Of a DNA stretch of 64,000 nucleotides, positions 47,601 through 55,277 are shown one piece after another. A model generated the notes under the pieces. The model searched no databases and was not told the origin of the DNA. It saw nothing but the letters and a program-made list of their open reading frames with translations. The DNA lies in NCBI GenBank assembly GCA_023213315.1, contig JAKCPI010031647.1, forward strand, positions 1 through 64,000. Direction: 5' to 3'. The translations under genes and the position numbers were made by a program. The DNA comes from Euborellia annulipes (lineage: Eukaryota > Arthropoda > Insecta > Dermaptera > Anisolabididae). Position 1 is the stretch's first letter. Each line of letters begins with the position of its first letter.

Positions 47601-50600
47601 TACCGTAGGGTGAATTGTCACGTAACAAAAAAGCGTTACAGAGCTCGAGCGCAGGCGGAGGAACGCCCAACCCCCATCGGCTCAACCCTTTCTCAACTCT
47701 TTCTATGTTATTTAAAAAAGAAAATAATTATTTATTTTCAAAACAAATAATTATTTTCTTTTTTAAATAATAATTAAAATAATATTATTTAAATAATATT
47801 CATATTATATTCGGAGTTAAAGAAAAGGAACTGGGAACTTCGTTCCTACCGGGGGTACCACAACCCCATACGTTTGCTTTTTTGATTGTTAATTAATTAA
47901 AAAATTCTGTTAGGAAAATTTTGAGATTTTTTTATAATCTAAAAATGAGAAAATTATTATTTATTTATATTTTTCTTAGTACTTCATGTTCAAATTTTTT
48001 ATTTATAACTATATACTTTTATATACAGGTGTATTATTTAGTATTTTGCTTTTAATCAATCAATTTTGTTTGTCTAATCCAAATGAAAATTTTTCAATTA
48101 GATAGTTAATTACTTATGAGAAAATAGTTTTTTTTTTCATTCTCACTTCAATCTTTTTGATTAATTATCTATTTATTGTGATAAATAATCATATATTATT
48201 AATGAGTTAGGAAAACATTTACTCACATATATGAAAAAATTTAGACTTTGGAATCATTTTGGAAGGAGGGGGTTGGGAGAGAAGATACCTTTGAACCCCC
48301 TCACCCTTGATTTTGTTTATTCTTTATTTCGAAAAAAAAAAAAAAAAAAAAAAAAAATTATAAAAATACTTTGAGATATTTTATAATCAACCTCCCCCAC
48401 CATATATATAATTCGCTAATGTCCGTCTGTCTGTCATGTTCTGTTTGGACAATTTTCAGTTGGAATTTCGAAACGAAATTTCATATGCTTAAAGAGGACC
48501 TTTTAGGGATTACAGAAAAATTAATTTCGTTCGGAAATTTCTATAACTTTTTGAGTTAATTGCTGAAGTCACGATTTCTTCTATCGGAAATGTATGAGGA
48601 GACATTTATATATTGTTTACATTTAAGTATTATTTAAAAAATCAAAATCAAATTAATGGTAATATTAAAATAATTAAATCTCTCAAATGAAAAATTATTA
48701 ATTGTTTTTTTTTTTTTTTTCAATTTTTGCCTTTAATTAATAAAGATTGGGAAATCCTGGTGAAGATATTTTAAATAATAACTCTTGATCTGGAGGTATA
48801 TTTAGGCCAAAATTTAAAATTGGCATGAATATATCTCCAGAAAAAGCGTTATTATTAAAAAACCTTTAATTGACTATCATATAAATATCTGCTTTGTATA
48901 TAGGAATTTAATTGATTGGAATTTTGAAACGAAATGTTAAAAAAGTAAAGGCGAGGATTCTACCCAGACGGGTTCAAGTCTGTTGGATGAGGTTCAGAGG
49001 AGCTAAGCCCGTCGAGTAGTGCTATTATATTATACGTATATTAGTTACTTAGCTTATGATCAAATAAAAAGCTGGAATGACATTTTTGTAAAATCTCAAT
49101 AGAAATTTAACAATTCTTCTCTGGATCAATGAATCGAAAAATGATTGACTTAATTTTTTTCTTTTTTTTAGGTTCCTGAAGCTACTAATTTTTTCAATAC
49201 GCTTATCCAAACTAATGTCGTATGTTTGACACAAATAAATTTATTAGTTTTGCCTGGTATGATGGAGAGGAAACAAGGAGTTATAATTAATATTGCATCT
49301 ACAGCTGCACTCATACCTAATCCTCTTCTCACTGTTTATAGTGCATCTAAGGTAATTAAATAATTTCTTTCTCTTATCCTTCTATAAAATTACATTTTAA
49401 CAATGATATTTATTTAGAACACACTAATAACTTGTGAATACGACCACGAGTTAACCGAGCTAGTATTTCTTCTATTCCCATTTATGGATTTGCTCATCTT
49501 CTCGGTCGCATTTTGCAATCTCCAACCCGAAATTCGGGACTGACAAAGCGAGAGTTAATTTATAAAATTCACTAACATTAATAATATATTTCTATAATTA
49601 ATTTGATCATCAATTTCTCCTATGGAGGAGGGGATATAACAAAGTTGCCCCCTCCGATATTACTAGAAATTTAATTTTGTCTTTTTTTTTAGGCATATGT
49701 TGAGAAATTAAGCAAGAATCTTCGATATGAAGTAGAATCGCATGGAATTATTGTACAATGCGTATCACCGGGTTTTGTTGCTACAAAAATGAGTAAAATT
49801 CGACGTAGTACTTGGATGGCTCCAAGTCCCGATTTATTTGTCGAAAGTGCTCTTAAGAGAGTAGGCATTGAGTCTGAAACAACTGGTTATTTGCCTCACA
49901 GTCTTTTAGTGAGTATTTTTAATTCAATATGTTTACAAGTTTCTTGATCATGACCTCATCTAAGAGTGAATGAATGCTATACATTCATTAGACATTAAGC
50001 ACAAAGCGTACATACAAATGTATATTGTTGCTTTCCTAAGTATTAAAAAATTTAGTCAGGAATAAAAAATAGAAGAAAATGAAGCCAGGATCTTTTCTTT
50101 AAAAAAATCTGGTGTGACTAGCGCACAGCTTTCTCTTACCGAAGGGTATGATTTATCCCCCTCCCCCCCATCTGCGGCCCTGACTGATTTTCTCAAAATT
50201 TGCTCCAACGATTTTGATAAAAATTCAAAAATCAATTATTTTTTACATGCTCTTTAAAATGTATATTCTCATTACGCCCTTGAAATCTTTTGAAGCACAC
50301 TTTTTCTTGTACTTCATAGGAAAGATTCCAGATTTTTCAAATTCCCTTTCCGGCTCTTCCTTCCATAGAGCCAATGTAAAATCCCTATGGGGATTTGCAC
50401 GTTAATTTCGATTCAAAAGGGGTCCCCTTTGGAATTTTTTACACATTTAAAAAAAAATTTTCCAATTCTCATGAAATTTTGTATTTATTTAGGATCGCTA
50501 TTGTGTATAAAATATCCAAATATGAGATTAAAATTTTGAAAAATAACCATAGTTTATTTCAAGCAGTCAACATTTAAAATACAGCAGAGCCTATGGAAAT

Positions 50601-52100
50601 TTTGAATTAATTGACTTCCAAGGCTTTTAGAAATATGCTTCTTCGCAACGGCTTAAGATATGCTGGCAAATCTTTTTTAACATTTTTTTAGAATCCTTGA
50701 GAAGCGCATTCTCTCGCTTTAAAAGAATTTGTTTTTCATAAGTATTACACATAAAAAAATTTTCGTTCAAATCGGTGAGCTCTCGCACTATAAACAAACA
50801 GTTTTTAGCTTCATACTGCCGTTTATCACTTGGTTATCTCCTCCCCTTCCCCCTCCCATCAAACAAAAGTTCATTTTTTTTATGACCAATTAAGTTAAAA
50901 GACCAGAAGAAAATTTTAATGAAAATATTTTTAAATATTCTTTTTTTGTTGAAATATTTAGAGTTGAAGCAATATTTTTAAAATAATTTTAATGTTTTGA
51001 CCATGAATTATTCCCCCCCCCCCCCATCTGCAGCCCTGACTAAAATAAATGAGGCTTTTTTCATATCAGGGGGGATGAAATGGTTGCGCACCGTCAGGGG
51101 GCAACGCTCCAAGGAGGTCCCCCCGTCTAAAGCATCTAAAAATAATAAGCAAAAGATAAAAAATGGTCTGGAACCGAAATACCATAGCCTGGATTTTTTT
51201 ATTACAGTGAAAATATTTTTGACACATCAGGTCTATTTTCTAAGCAAAAACGTAAACTTTTAACATCTGTAAACAGTGTTAATTCATTTTAACACTTCCT
51301 TGTCTCAAATTGCTATTCTGTAAGCAAAAACTTTAAAGCCTAAGCGTTAACATTTAGTCAATAGTGTTAAAAATTAATGTCATATCTAGAGGGTGCCTTT
51401 AATATTTTAACGCCGTATTTAATGCATAAAAATGGCGTCTTTAACCTAAAAAGTAAGCTTATGATTTTGACAGCTTTGAAAGCAGCATGTTAACGTCGCT
51501 GTTAAAAATTTGTTTAGAGAATAGCATTTTTTAACGCTGGTGTTTCAGTTATTGTAAATAACAAATAAAGTTACTAATGCTCATGCGCGAGAGGTTATCG
51601 AGGGGTGTAAAACACGAACAAGCAGAAAACAGCTATCTTCATATGAATCGTTAACACCTGGTGCTAAAAAGTAAAATGTTAAAGTCGCTGTTAAAACTTG
51701 GTTTAGAGAATATCATTTTTTAACGCAGATGTTATTACTTTACTTTTTAACACCAATTTGTTGATGTTAAATTTTAACGTCTGTTTTTAAAGAATAGACC
51801 AGTATATATGTTATAACCCAGAGAATCATTCTTAACTTTTTTTTTTTTTTTAATTATCATTATTCCTATGCTTATAGGAAATTGTATTAAACTAATTTTG
51901 ATACCCCTTAATATTCTAGTCATTAATATTTTTGTCAATTAAATTTTTATATTATAATAAGTTGATAATTAAAAATTTTCTTTTAGGTGACAACAATAAA
52001 AACCGTCACATGGTTATCAGAAGCTCTTACAGTATGGCTCACAAAACGAACGATGGAAAATCTCAGGAGACGAGCATTACGGAATCAAAATCGAACATAG
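28651..52100 (+). CDS. HSD17B12: Very-long-chain 3-oxoacyl-CoA reductase (HSD17B12 type), seven exons
   Basis: Exons 28651-28801, 43219-43265, 45111-45186, 46931-47091, 49172-49351, 49693-49908 and 51987-52100 join in frame to 314 aa (human HSD17B12: 312). This ER enzyme does the NADPH-dependent 3-ketoacyl-CoA reduction in fatty-acid elongation; some relatives act on 17-ketosteroids. Seen: an N-terminal hydrophobic segment (residues ~7-38), then KWAVVTGATDGIGKEYA with the dinucleotide-binding glycines (54-60), LISRN (Arg79, NADP choice), NNVG at 131-134, and the catalytic set Asn160, Ser188, Tyr201, Lys205 (YSASK). SPGFVATKMSKIR and the C-terminal half also match the family. The C-terminus is Arg-rich (ENLRRRALRNQNRT) and lacks the lysine-rich ER tail of vertebrate forms. 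Intron 1 is 14.4 kb. Confidence 0.92.
29460..29600. mobile_element. Foldback element P5, relative of P4
   Basis: TTTATTAAAGCTTTTATGGT and ATAGACCACATTTTGTATTA match the left arm of P4. The right arm is short (TATAATTAAAAACTCCC). No hammerhead-like core. Confidence 0.6.
29638..30117 (+). mobile_element. Family H, near full length
   Basis: From TTTACTTTCTCTTACC to a shortened terminal hairpin (AATCTTGTGCGAC..TCACACCATATTTTT). It carries the TGTGGTCCCCTGAGTCC and AAGTATTAGTACTTTACTG blocks. Confidence 0.7.
31268..31470 (+). mobile_element. tRNA-derived SINE
   Basis: Head TAGGCCATTAGCTGAGGGGA..GCTCTAGTTCAAATCCACCC has box A and box B at tRNA-like spacing. The body is unrelated to the other SINEs here. 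Confidence 0.65.
31471..31625 (+). mobile_element. tRNA-derived SINE (GATACC-tail family)
   Basis: GGCTCAGAGGTGAATTAGC, then GACGGTTCGCATCCCG (box B). The body CAATTGAATTGGATACCAAT and the ending TAGCCTTAGATACC match the 3341 and 32960 fragments. It follows the previous SINE directly, a tandem arrangement of two different families. Confidence 0.7.
31765..32130 (-). mobile_element. Family H, 5' two thirds, minus orientation
   Basis: Begins with AAAGAGCATGTAAAAAATAA, contains GTACTAGTACTTTTTGGCTG and GGACTCAGGGGACC, and ends CAATACTTTCTCTCTATATA. The terminal hairpin is absent. Confidence 0.7.
33087..33136 (-). ncRNA. Hammerhead ribozyme-like motif (P6 left arm)
   Basis: Minus strand: CTGAAGA, A, GGC..GCC, GAAA, C, GTT, GTAATT. 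The core fits CUGANGA/GAAA/UH. Stem II is only 3 bp before a mismatch; stem III is ACGT. Confidence 0.45.
33367..33412 (+). ncRNA. Hammerhead ribozyme-like motif (P6 right arm)
   Basis: ATTAG, CTGAAGA, A, GGC..GCC, GAAA, C, GTT, GTAAT. Stem I is ATTA/TAAT with a G-G closing mismatch. Confidence 0.45.
33682..33760 (+). mobile_element. Family H fragment
   Basis: TTTACTTTCTCTTACC to TCAAAAATTCGATGTCGAGA only. Confidence 0.6.
34074..34215. mobile_element. Miniature inverted-repeat element
   Basis: TTAATAGGTATAATTATAAA.. and ..TTATAATTTTACCTATTAA, with AACACTT/AAGTGTT and TTTCAAGTTAAATT / AATTTAACTTGAAA pairing inside. Confidence 0.8.
34302..34738. mobile_element. Family A element with long terminal repeats
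   Basis: Outer ends CTTTCCCGCTCTTCTTAA and TTAAGAAGAGCGGGAAAG; inner arms TTGCTTCACTTCTAGTCAAC / GTTGATTAGAAGTGAAGTAA. The interior shares CGCTTAACCTTCGAGTTAAA with 5891-6867. Confidence 0.8.
35267..35311 (-). ncRNA. Hammerhead ribozyme-like motif (P7 left arm, G8 mutated)
   Basis: Minus strand: TAGTC, CTGATAA, A, GGGAGG..CCCCC, GAAA, C, GTC, GACTA. Same structure as the right arm but with CTGATAA. Confidence 0.6.
35490..35532 (+). ncRNA. Hammerhead ribozyme-like motif (P7 right arm, intact core)
   Basis: TAGTC (35490-35494), CTGATGA (35495-35501), A, GGGG-CGTTGAGT-CCCC(C), GAAA (35520-35523), C, GTC (35525-35527), GACTA (35528-35532). Every conserved core base is present. Stem I is 5 bp and stem II 4 G-C pairs. 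Stem III is the palindrome ACGT with no loop, so folding needs two copies. Predicted cleavage is after C35527. Confidence 0.7.
36099..36327 (+). mobile_element. 5S-like SINE, copy d
   Basis: Head GCTCAGGGGCCC..GTGGATGGCGACC and tail GAAGAAG. Duplication TCAAATAAAAAA (near 36079-36092 and 36330-36341). Full-length body. Confidence 0.75.
36342..37712. other. AT-rich intron sequence, nothing recognised
   Basis: Open frames here (37115-37342, 37555-37797) are Lys/Ile/Phe-rich products of base composition. No repeat family seen. Confidence 0.45.
37713..38340 (+). mobile_element. Family H, most complete copy
   Basis: From TTTACTTTCTCCTACC to the terminal hairpin CTGGTGTGACC..GGTCACACC..ATTTTTTTC. 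All blocks of the family are present in order, including GTTGCCATGGTAACAAAATA before the TGTACCGTACTGTCGG block. About 625 bp, no ORF. Confidence 0.8.
38470..39105 (-). mobile_element. Family H (minus) interrupted by a P8 hammerhead-bearing insert
   Basis: The hairpin half (TGATGTGACTGATCGCACAG) at 38470-38535 is separated from the rest of the minus-strand copy (38800-39105) by about 265 bp. That insert has the AACCCGAAACGTCGACGAGC motif and an AATAAAATTG tail. Confidence 0.65.
38673..38728 (+). ncRNA. Hammerhead ribozyme-like motif (P8)
   Basis: CTGCTCAGTC, CTGAGGA, A, GG..CC(C), GAAA, C, GTC, GACGAGCAG. Stem I is long (GTC/GAC plus CTGCT/AGCAG around a bulge). Stem II is weak beyond 2 bp. 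The core is intact; stem III is ACGT. Confidence 0.5.
39210..39440 (+). repeat. Family S repeat
   Basis: ATATATAATTCGCTAATGTC, GTCTGTCACGCTCTATTTAG, CCCGTTGGAATTTTGAAATA, TTTCTATAACTTTTTGAGTT and CCCATAGGAAATG, as at 48395-48620. A GC-rich hairpin fragment (GGGTCCGCCGCAGGCGGGCC) follows at 39545-39606. Confidence 0.7.
40016..40246 (+). mobile_element. 5S-like SINE, copy e (5'-truncated)
   Basis: Starts at CCACATCTTGTGGGTACG, so the box A-like part is missing. Duplication AATCAATTTATTC at 40003-40015 and 40247-40259. Body and tail complete. Confidence 0.75.
40925..41220. mobile_element. Foldback element P9
   Basis: Arms of more than 100 bp: GATTTTGCAGCTTCTTCGCC / GCGAAGAAGCTGCAAAATC, GACGGGTGTTCGGTC / GACCGAACACCCGTC and AGTTAGTTATTTCTTGT / ACAAGAAATAACTAACT. 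It contains CTGAAGA and CGAAACTGAT, but no clean UH stem III. Confidence 0.8.
41330..41650 (+). mobile_element. GC-capped TIR element R1
   Basis: Runs from TTCGGCCCTGGAAATTAG through GCCAGTGATGCCAGGGCC to TAGTTCCGGCCCTG. The same sequence lies inverted at 52660-52970. The C/G-rich ends resemble other hAT-like elements here, but no duplication is evident. Confidence 0.6.
41719..41969. mobile_element. TA-flanked miniature element
   Basis: CCATCTGTTGCAATAGTATT..and..AATACTATTGCAATAGATGG with TA on both sides. Arms of about 45 bp; interior includes TGGCACACGC. A half copy at 56661-56740 has the same left arm. Confidence 0.8.
42829..43150. mobile_element. Foldback element P10 just upstream of reductase exon 2
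   Basis: Arms GGGATGAAAGAAAGAACAGT / ACTGTTCTTTCTTTCATCCC, then AGCCGACGTTTCGGTCAGAT and complement, with an inner pair AAGGACCAAACGCTAT-like. The right arm has CTGAGTA, GGTC..GACC, GAAA, CGTC (core base G8 changed). It ends 68 bp before the exon 2 acceptor. Confidence 0.8.
43219..43265 (+). CDS. HSD17B12: 3-oxoacyl-CoA reductase exon 2 (glycine motif)
   Basis: Acceptor TTTTTTCAG, donor CAG|GTGAAA. Encodes VVTGATDGIGKEYAKQ, the dinucleotide-binding TGxxxGIG motif. Confidence 0.95.
44145..44426 (+). mobile_element. tRNA-derived SINE with target duplication
   Basis: Duplication TGTGAGCCTGGGAG at 44145-44158 and 44413-44426. Box A GGCGTAGAGGTTAGCG and box B CGGGTTCGGACCCC. The body repeats CCAATTGGATACCAAATGG, and the tail is GTGTGAGTGTGAATGAG. 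A 34-bp direct repeat (TAATAAAAATACCACAATAA) lies just upstream. Confidence 0.75.
45111..45186 (+). CDS. HSD17B12: 3-oxoacyl-CoA reductase exon 3
   Basis: Acceptor CTTTTTTAG, donor ATAA|GTAAGT, phase 1 out. Encodes LSKKGLNVVLISRNKEKLAN; the phase with exon 4 gives Arg at the junction and selects this donor over the GTATAA 4 bp downstream. Confidence 0.92.
45863..45906 (-). ncRNA. Hammerhead ribozyme-like motif (P11 left arm)
   Basis: Minus strand: CATGCT, CTGAAGA, T, GATCC-ATACC-GGGATC, GAAA, C, GTA, AGCGTG. The core is intact, with A at the cleavage position (UH allows A, C or U). Confidence 0.6.
46132..46175 (+). ncRNA. Hammerhead ribozyme-like motif (P11 right arm)
   Basis: CATGCT (46132-46137), CTGAAGA (46138-46144), T, GATCCC-TACC-GGGATC, GAAA (46162-46165), C, GTC, AGCGTG (46170-46175). 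Stem II has 6 perfect pairs, stem I 6 pairs with one G-T. An unpaired T between CTGAAGA and stem II departs from the textbook fold. Confidence 0.65.
46931..47091 (+). CDS. HSD17B12: 3-oxoacyl-CoA reductase exon 4 (NNVG)
   Basis: Acceptor TGTTTTTCAG, donor TTAAG|GTAAAA, phase 0 out. Encodes TKYIDVDLS, LVNNVGLSYSYPEYF. Confidence 0.95.
47360..47545 (+). mobile_element. tRNA-derived SINE, degenerate
   Basis: TAACTTAAGTACTGGACTCC, TAATCGAGAGCC and GTGTTTCAGTGCCCC resemble a tRNA from box A through the anticodon arm to box B. The arms no longer pair fully. No tail or duplication identified. Confidence 0.45.
48395..48620 (+). repeat. Family S repeat
   Basis: Preceded by a 26-A run. Same blocks as 39210-39440 (ATATATAATTCGCTAATGTC, GTCTGTCATGTTCTG, TTTGGACAATTTTCAGTTGG). 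Read-through frames are not genes. Confidence 0.7.
49172..49351 (+). CDS. HSD17B12: 3-oxoacyl-CoA reductase exon 5 (catalytic Ser, Tyr, Lys)
   Basis: Acceptor CTTTTTTTTTAG, donor TCTAAG|GTAATT, 60 codons, phase 0. Encodes INIAST and YSASK; the last codon is the catalytic Lys205. Confidence 0.95.
49425..49555 (+). mobile_element. 5S-like SINE, old degenerate copy
   Basis: CTTGTGAATACGACCACGAG, then TTCTCGGTCGCA and CCAACCCGAAATTCGGGA follow the order of the SINE body with many changes. It lies between reductase exons 5 and 6. Confidence 0.55.
49693..49908 (+). CDS. HSD17B12: 3-oxoacyl-CoA reductase exon 6
   Basis: Acceptor CTTTTTTTTTAG, donor TTTTA|GTGAGT, 72 codons. Encodes VQCVSPGFVATKMSKIR and PSPDLFVESALKRVG, both family hallmarks. 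Confidence 0.95.
50104..50335 (+). mobile_element. Family H fragments
   Basis: AAAAAATCTGGTGTGACTAG at 50104 is a hairpin half. Then 50184-50335 is the central H block (CTCAAAATTTGCTCCAACG, GCTCTTTAAAATGTATATTC, TGTACTTCATAGGAAAGA). Confidence 0.65.
51231..51800. mobile_element. TIR element filled with TTAAC / GTTAA repeats
   Basis: Ends GGTCTATTTTCTAAGC and TTTTTAAAGAATAGACC. Inside, GTTAA or its complement recurs roughly every 20-50 bp in both directions. A 45-bp block (CGCTGTTAAAAATTTGTTTA, GAGAATA.CATTTTTTAACGC) occurs at about 51499 and 51690. Confidence 0.6.
51987..52100 (+). CDS. HSD17B12: 3-oxoacyl-CoA reductase exon 7 (C-terminus)
   Basis: Acceptor TTCTTTTAG; 37 codons and TAG at 52098-52100. 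Encodes a final amphipathic and Arg-rich tail. Confidence 0.85.
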   Translation: MTTIKTVTWLSEALTVWLTKRTMENLRRRALRNQNRT

Positions 52101-52161
52101 TCATTGTTTGAAATTTAAATTTTTTTTTTTGATAATTGTTGTTTGTGTAATTTATTATTTA

Positions 52162-52167
52162 AATAAA
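52162..52167 (+). terminator. Polyadenylation signal AATAAA of the reductase gene
   Basis: AATAAA 62 bp after the stop codon. Confidence 0.55.
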
Positions 52168-52324
52168 TTTGTAATTATTTAATATATACTTACTTATTTT
52201 ATTAGTGTAGATATATGAAAAACATCATTTTTTGAAAATTAAGCAATGTTATGTAGTTGAAAAATCAAAATATTTAAATAATTATTAAATTTAGCAAAAT
52301 AATATCAATAGAAAGATGAATATA

Positions 52325-52440
52325 AAGGCTACGCAGCTATTATTATTTCTTTATTGCATTCAAACCCACAGCGACGTTTCTGAATGCAATAAAGAAATAA
52401 TAATAGCTGCTTAGCCTTTTTATTCATCCTTCTACATATT
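52325..52440. mobile_element. Foldback P12, short
   Basis: GGCTACGCAGCTATTATTAT.. and ..ATAATAGCTGCTTAGCC, with TTATTGCATTCA/TGAATGCAATAA inside and AGCGACGTTTC at the centre, echoing the CGTTTC motif of the other foldbacks. Confidence 0.75.
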
Positions 52441-52659
52441 GATTCAGCTATTCACCTCGCTTACATATAATATCTATATACAACATTATTCTATTTGTTA
52501 TTTTATACAACTTTTGTTTGAAAAATGTTTTATTTTTCAAGTAAAAGACAAAAATTTAAAGTTATTTTGAATAATAAATGAAAAAATTTTGTATATGAAT
52601 ATTATTTTGTTAAACTTAAGAGATATTTTGATTTTACAGGTTTGTCAAATTAACTACCA

Positions 52660-52970
52660 ATTCGGGCTCGGGCCCGAACTAGATTTGTTAGGGGGGGAGG
52701 GGGGGCAAAATTTAATTTGCCGCTCCCCCTCCTTACTAATATTATAATATGCCACTCACTCTTTTCCCCCGTGCCGTCAATGTAACTAAATTGATTTTAA
52801 AATTTTAATCTTTCCTTAAATTTAAGTCTAAAATTTTCTCGCCTGTAAAGTTTTGGCCCCTCTAGGCGCGGGCCTAATAATTGGTTAATTTCTTGGATAC
52901 CTTTGATTGCGATATGTTCACTTTTCAAAACGTTTCTTAATAACTAATTTCCAGGACCGAATTTACGAAG
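52660..52970 (-). mobile_element. Element R1, inverted copy
   Basis: Reverse of 41330-41650: CTCCTTACTAATATTATAA, ACTAAATTGATTTTAAAATT, TTGGTTAATTTCTTGGATAC. Followed at 53000-53175 by further GC-rich transposon debris (GGCCGGC, CCGGCCCTGG). Confidence 0.65.
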
Positions 52971-53204
52971 AGGCGAACTAGGCACGCGCCTGGGCCGGCA
53001 AAATTTGATAGGTAATCAGAAGTCGACCGGCGTGTTGGGGTGGTTGAAGGGGGAGGGTGCGGCAAGAGTCCACTGCCTGAAATCGGCAAATGCCTAAATC
53101 CCCCCCCTGCTAATTTCATTTTTTTTTTTTTTTTCCCCGGCCACATGCCCCCACTTCCCCCCTGGATCCGGCCCTGGCCGTAACCACTGGACCAGAGCAT
53201 GGCA

Positions 53205-53350
53205 TCCGGTTATTTGAATTCACTCAGAAAGCAATTTTAGTGATCAGGAGATTTAGGGCACACTGAGTGCAAATCGGTGGATCCGTCGATAGACTCCTGG
53301 CGGCACCCTAACTTTTGTCGGCTATTTGAATTAATAAATATTAAATTGTA
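53205..53350 (+). mobile_element. tRNA-derived SINE, degenerate copy
   Basis: GGCACACTGAGTGCAAATC, GGATCCGTCGATAGACTCCT (box B decayed), then TTGTCGGCTATTTGAATTAA. Matches 62050-62170. Confidence 0.55.
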
Positions 53351-53664
53351 TTAATTTTCTTCACGGCTTACATACGTGATATTTATAATTATTTTACATA
53401 ATATATACATATATAATTTCTTATTTATTAATAAAATAAATTTATTTCGGTTTTTGAAAATATTATTTATTTATTTAAAAAGAAAAACGAATTCTTATAA
53501 AATTCTTATTTATAATAAATGCCATTTTAATTTTAATGAAATAAAGATAAATTATATTATATTATATAAGTTTGAAATTCTTTAGGATTTTTATTCTTTT
53601 TAAGATATAAATTTAAAAAAATTATACAACTCAAATGAGCGTAAATACGTAGTCAGGGGCTGAG

Positions 53665-54648
53665 CAGCGGCGTAACCAGCCTTTGAGGGCGGGGGGGGGG
53701 CGAAGCTCAACTAGGGCGCCGATTTTCCGGGGGGCTCCGCCCCTGGACCCCCTTGCTCGCCTTCGGCGGGCAAATTTCTTGCATCCTGTAATTTTCTCAG
53801 CGAATTTGTTTATATTTACATGTTTTTTAATGACACCTGTATGATTTTATTTTGATTTTTCTTTGCTTTTACGAAAAATGTCGTTTTCTTCTGTGATTAT
53901 TTCAAAAACTATTCAGTTTTCGGGAAAATATCAAAGAATAAAAACTTTTTAAAATAGAGTATTTTATTTCGACGGGCATGCAAATGAAATTTTATTTAAA
54001 AATTGCTAGACATTCGTTCATTCATTCACTAAATCTCGGGCGGGAATGGGCGGGTTTGAAAAAATTCCGGGCGGGCTAGGGCGGGCCTGAAGAATGGTAA
54101 AAGCCCTTTCATTTTGAGAAAATCGAAAAAAACTGAAAAACTACATCAGTAAAATACTAGTACTTGTTAGCCGATTTTGATTAAAAGCTTATTTTCACGG
54201 TCCCGGGGGTGTTTAACTTAAATATAACATTTCAGTCTCATAGCTCAATTCCTTCATGCTTAAAAAAATTTTGAATTTCAAAAAATTAAATATTAAGGCT
54301 TATACGAACCCTGAATAAATCTCCACAGCCATAAAACATCAAATTAAGGCTTATATATTGCAAAATAAAAAAAATTTTTAATTATAAAGCCTCTATATAC
54401 GTTATTTATTATTTTTGGATTTAAATTCATTTAAAATAGTAGAATTCAAGTTGTAATATAATTTTAAAAGAAAACAATCCATTTTTTAAGACAATCGATG
54501 AAAAGAATATGATAAAATCACATTCGCTGGGCTATATCTTAGAGGCCGTAGGGCGCCTATGCCGGTTTCGGGGGGCGCCAAGGGCTCAATGCGCCTGGGG
54601 CGGGGGGGGGGCTCGAGCCCCCCTCGCCCCCCCCTGGTTACGCCACTG
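53665..54648. mobile_element. Non-autonomous hAT element with perfect 8-bp duplication
   Basis: Flanked by GGGCTGAG at 53657-53664 and 54649-54656. Ends CAGCGGCGTAACCAGCC and CTGGTTACGCCACTG. The 984-bp interior contains GC-rich hairpin modules (GGGGGGCTCCGCCCC, GCTCGCC-TTC-GGCGGGC) and a nested minus-strand family H piece at 54110-54270. No transposase. Confidence 0.85.
54110..54270 (-). mobile_element. Family H fragment nested in a hAT element
   Basis: AAAATACTAGTACTTGTTAG, CCGATTTTGATTAAAAGCTT and CATAGCTCAATTCCTTCATG are the central H blocks in reverse. Confidence 0.65.
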
Positions 54649-54684
54649 GGGCTGAGATGATATTTTTTTCCCCTAATCTACAAC

Positions 54685-55030
54685 CAGTGGCGTATTTTGA
54701 TTGGATTTTTCTTGTTAAAAAATGTTAAAATTTAAATCATTATGATTCATTTTAAAATAAATGAAGCATGGAAAGAAAAAAACAGCAGCCACCAAGATCA
54801 CAACGATCTGTAAAAAAATGCCATAGCACGGCTGAATTTCGGTTAGGTGGCCCCGAAAAACAAGCATTGATGTTTATTAAATAAAATTTATATTCAATAA
54901 AATCTTTATGAGCTCTCCAGCCGAAAAGGGTAATTTTAATGAAAAAATAATAATAATAAAGGAAAAAACAAAAACAAATTAAGGGTGGCGCCAGCTTTGC
55001 TTCCATCCCGTCAGCTTTGATACGCCACTG
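54685..55030. mobile_element. hAT-like miniature element
   Basis: Ends CAGTGGCGTATTTTGATTGG and TCAGCTTTGATACGCCACTG. Flanking 8-mers TCTACAAC and GTTACACT share only TACA in register, so the duplication is eroded. The minus frame at 54752-55006 is not a gene. Confidence 0.65.
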
Positions 55031-55163
55031 GTTACACTTATGGTGATGTGATGATTTTTATTTATTCATCTGGACTTTCCATATTAATAACTAAAAAAAA
55101 AATAAGAAGAATAATTTAAAATGATAAGAATCTAAATATATATAAATAATAAAGAATACATAC

Positions 55164-55277
55164 GTCATTGCCTCCCCCTGAAGCAAAGAAAGATCCATCA
55201 TGAGAAAAGTTTACACATAAAATATTTGCTTTCCTATTTATTGTGTAAATAAATCTTCCATTTAATAAGTCAACCAA
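55164..55277 (-). CDS. POC1A: POC1 exon 5 (blade 7)
   Basis: Acceptor TATTTTTTTAG, donor AATGAC|GTATGT, 38 codons, phase 0. The donor leaves blade 7 unfinished, so at least one more exon must exist. Confidence 0.85.

Noticed and set aside
54752..55006. Minus-strand frame as the missing POC1 exon
   Set aside because: It lies inside a hAT-like miniature element, and its peptide has no WD or coiled-coil pattern.
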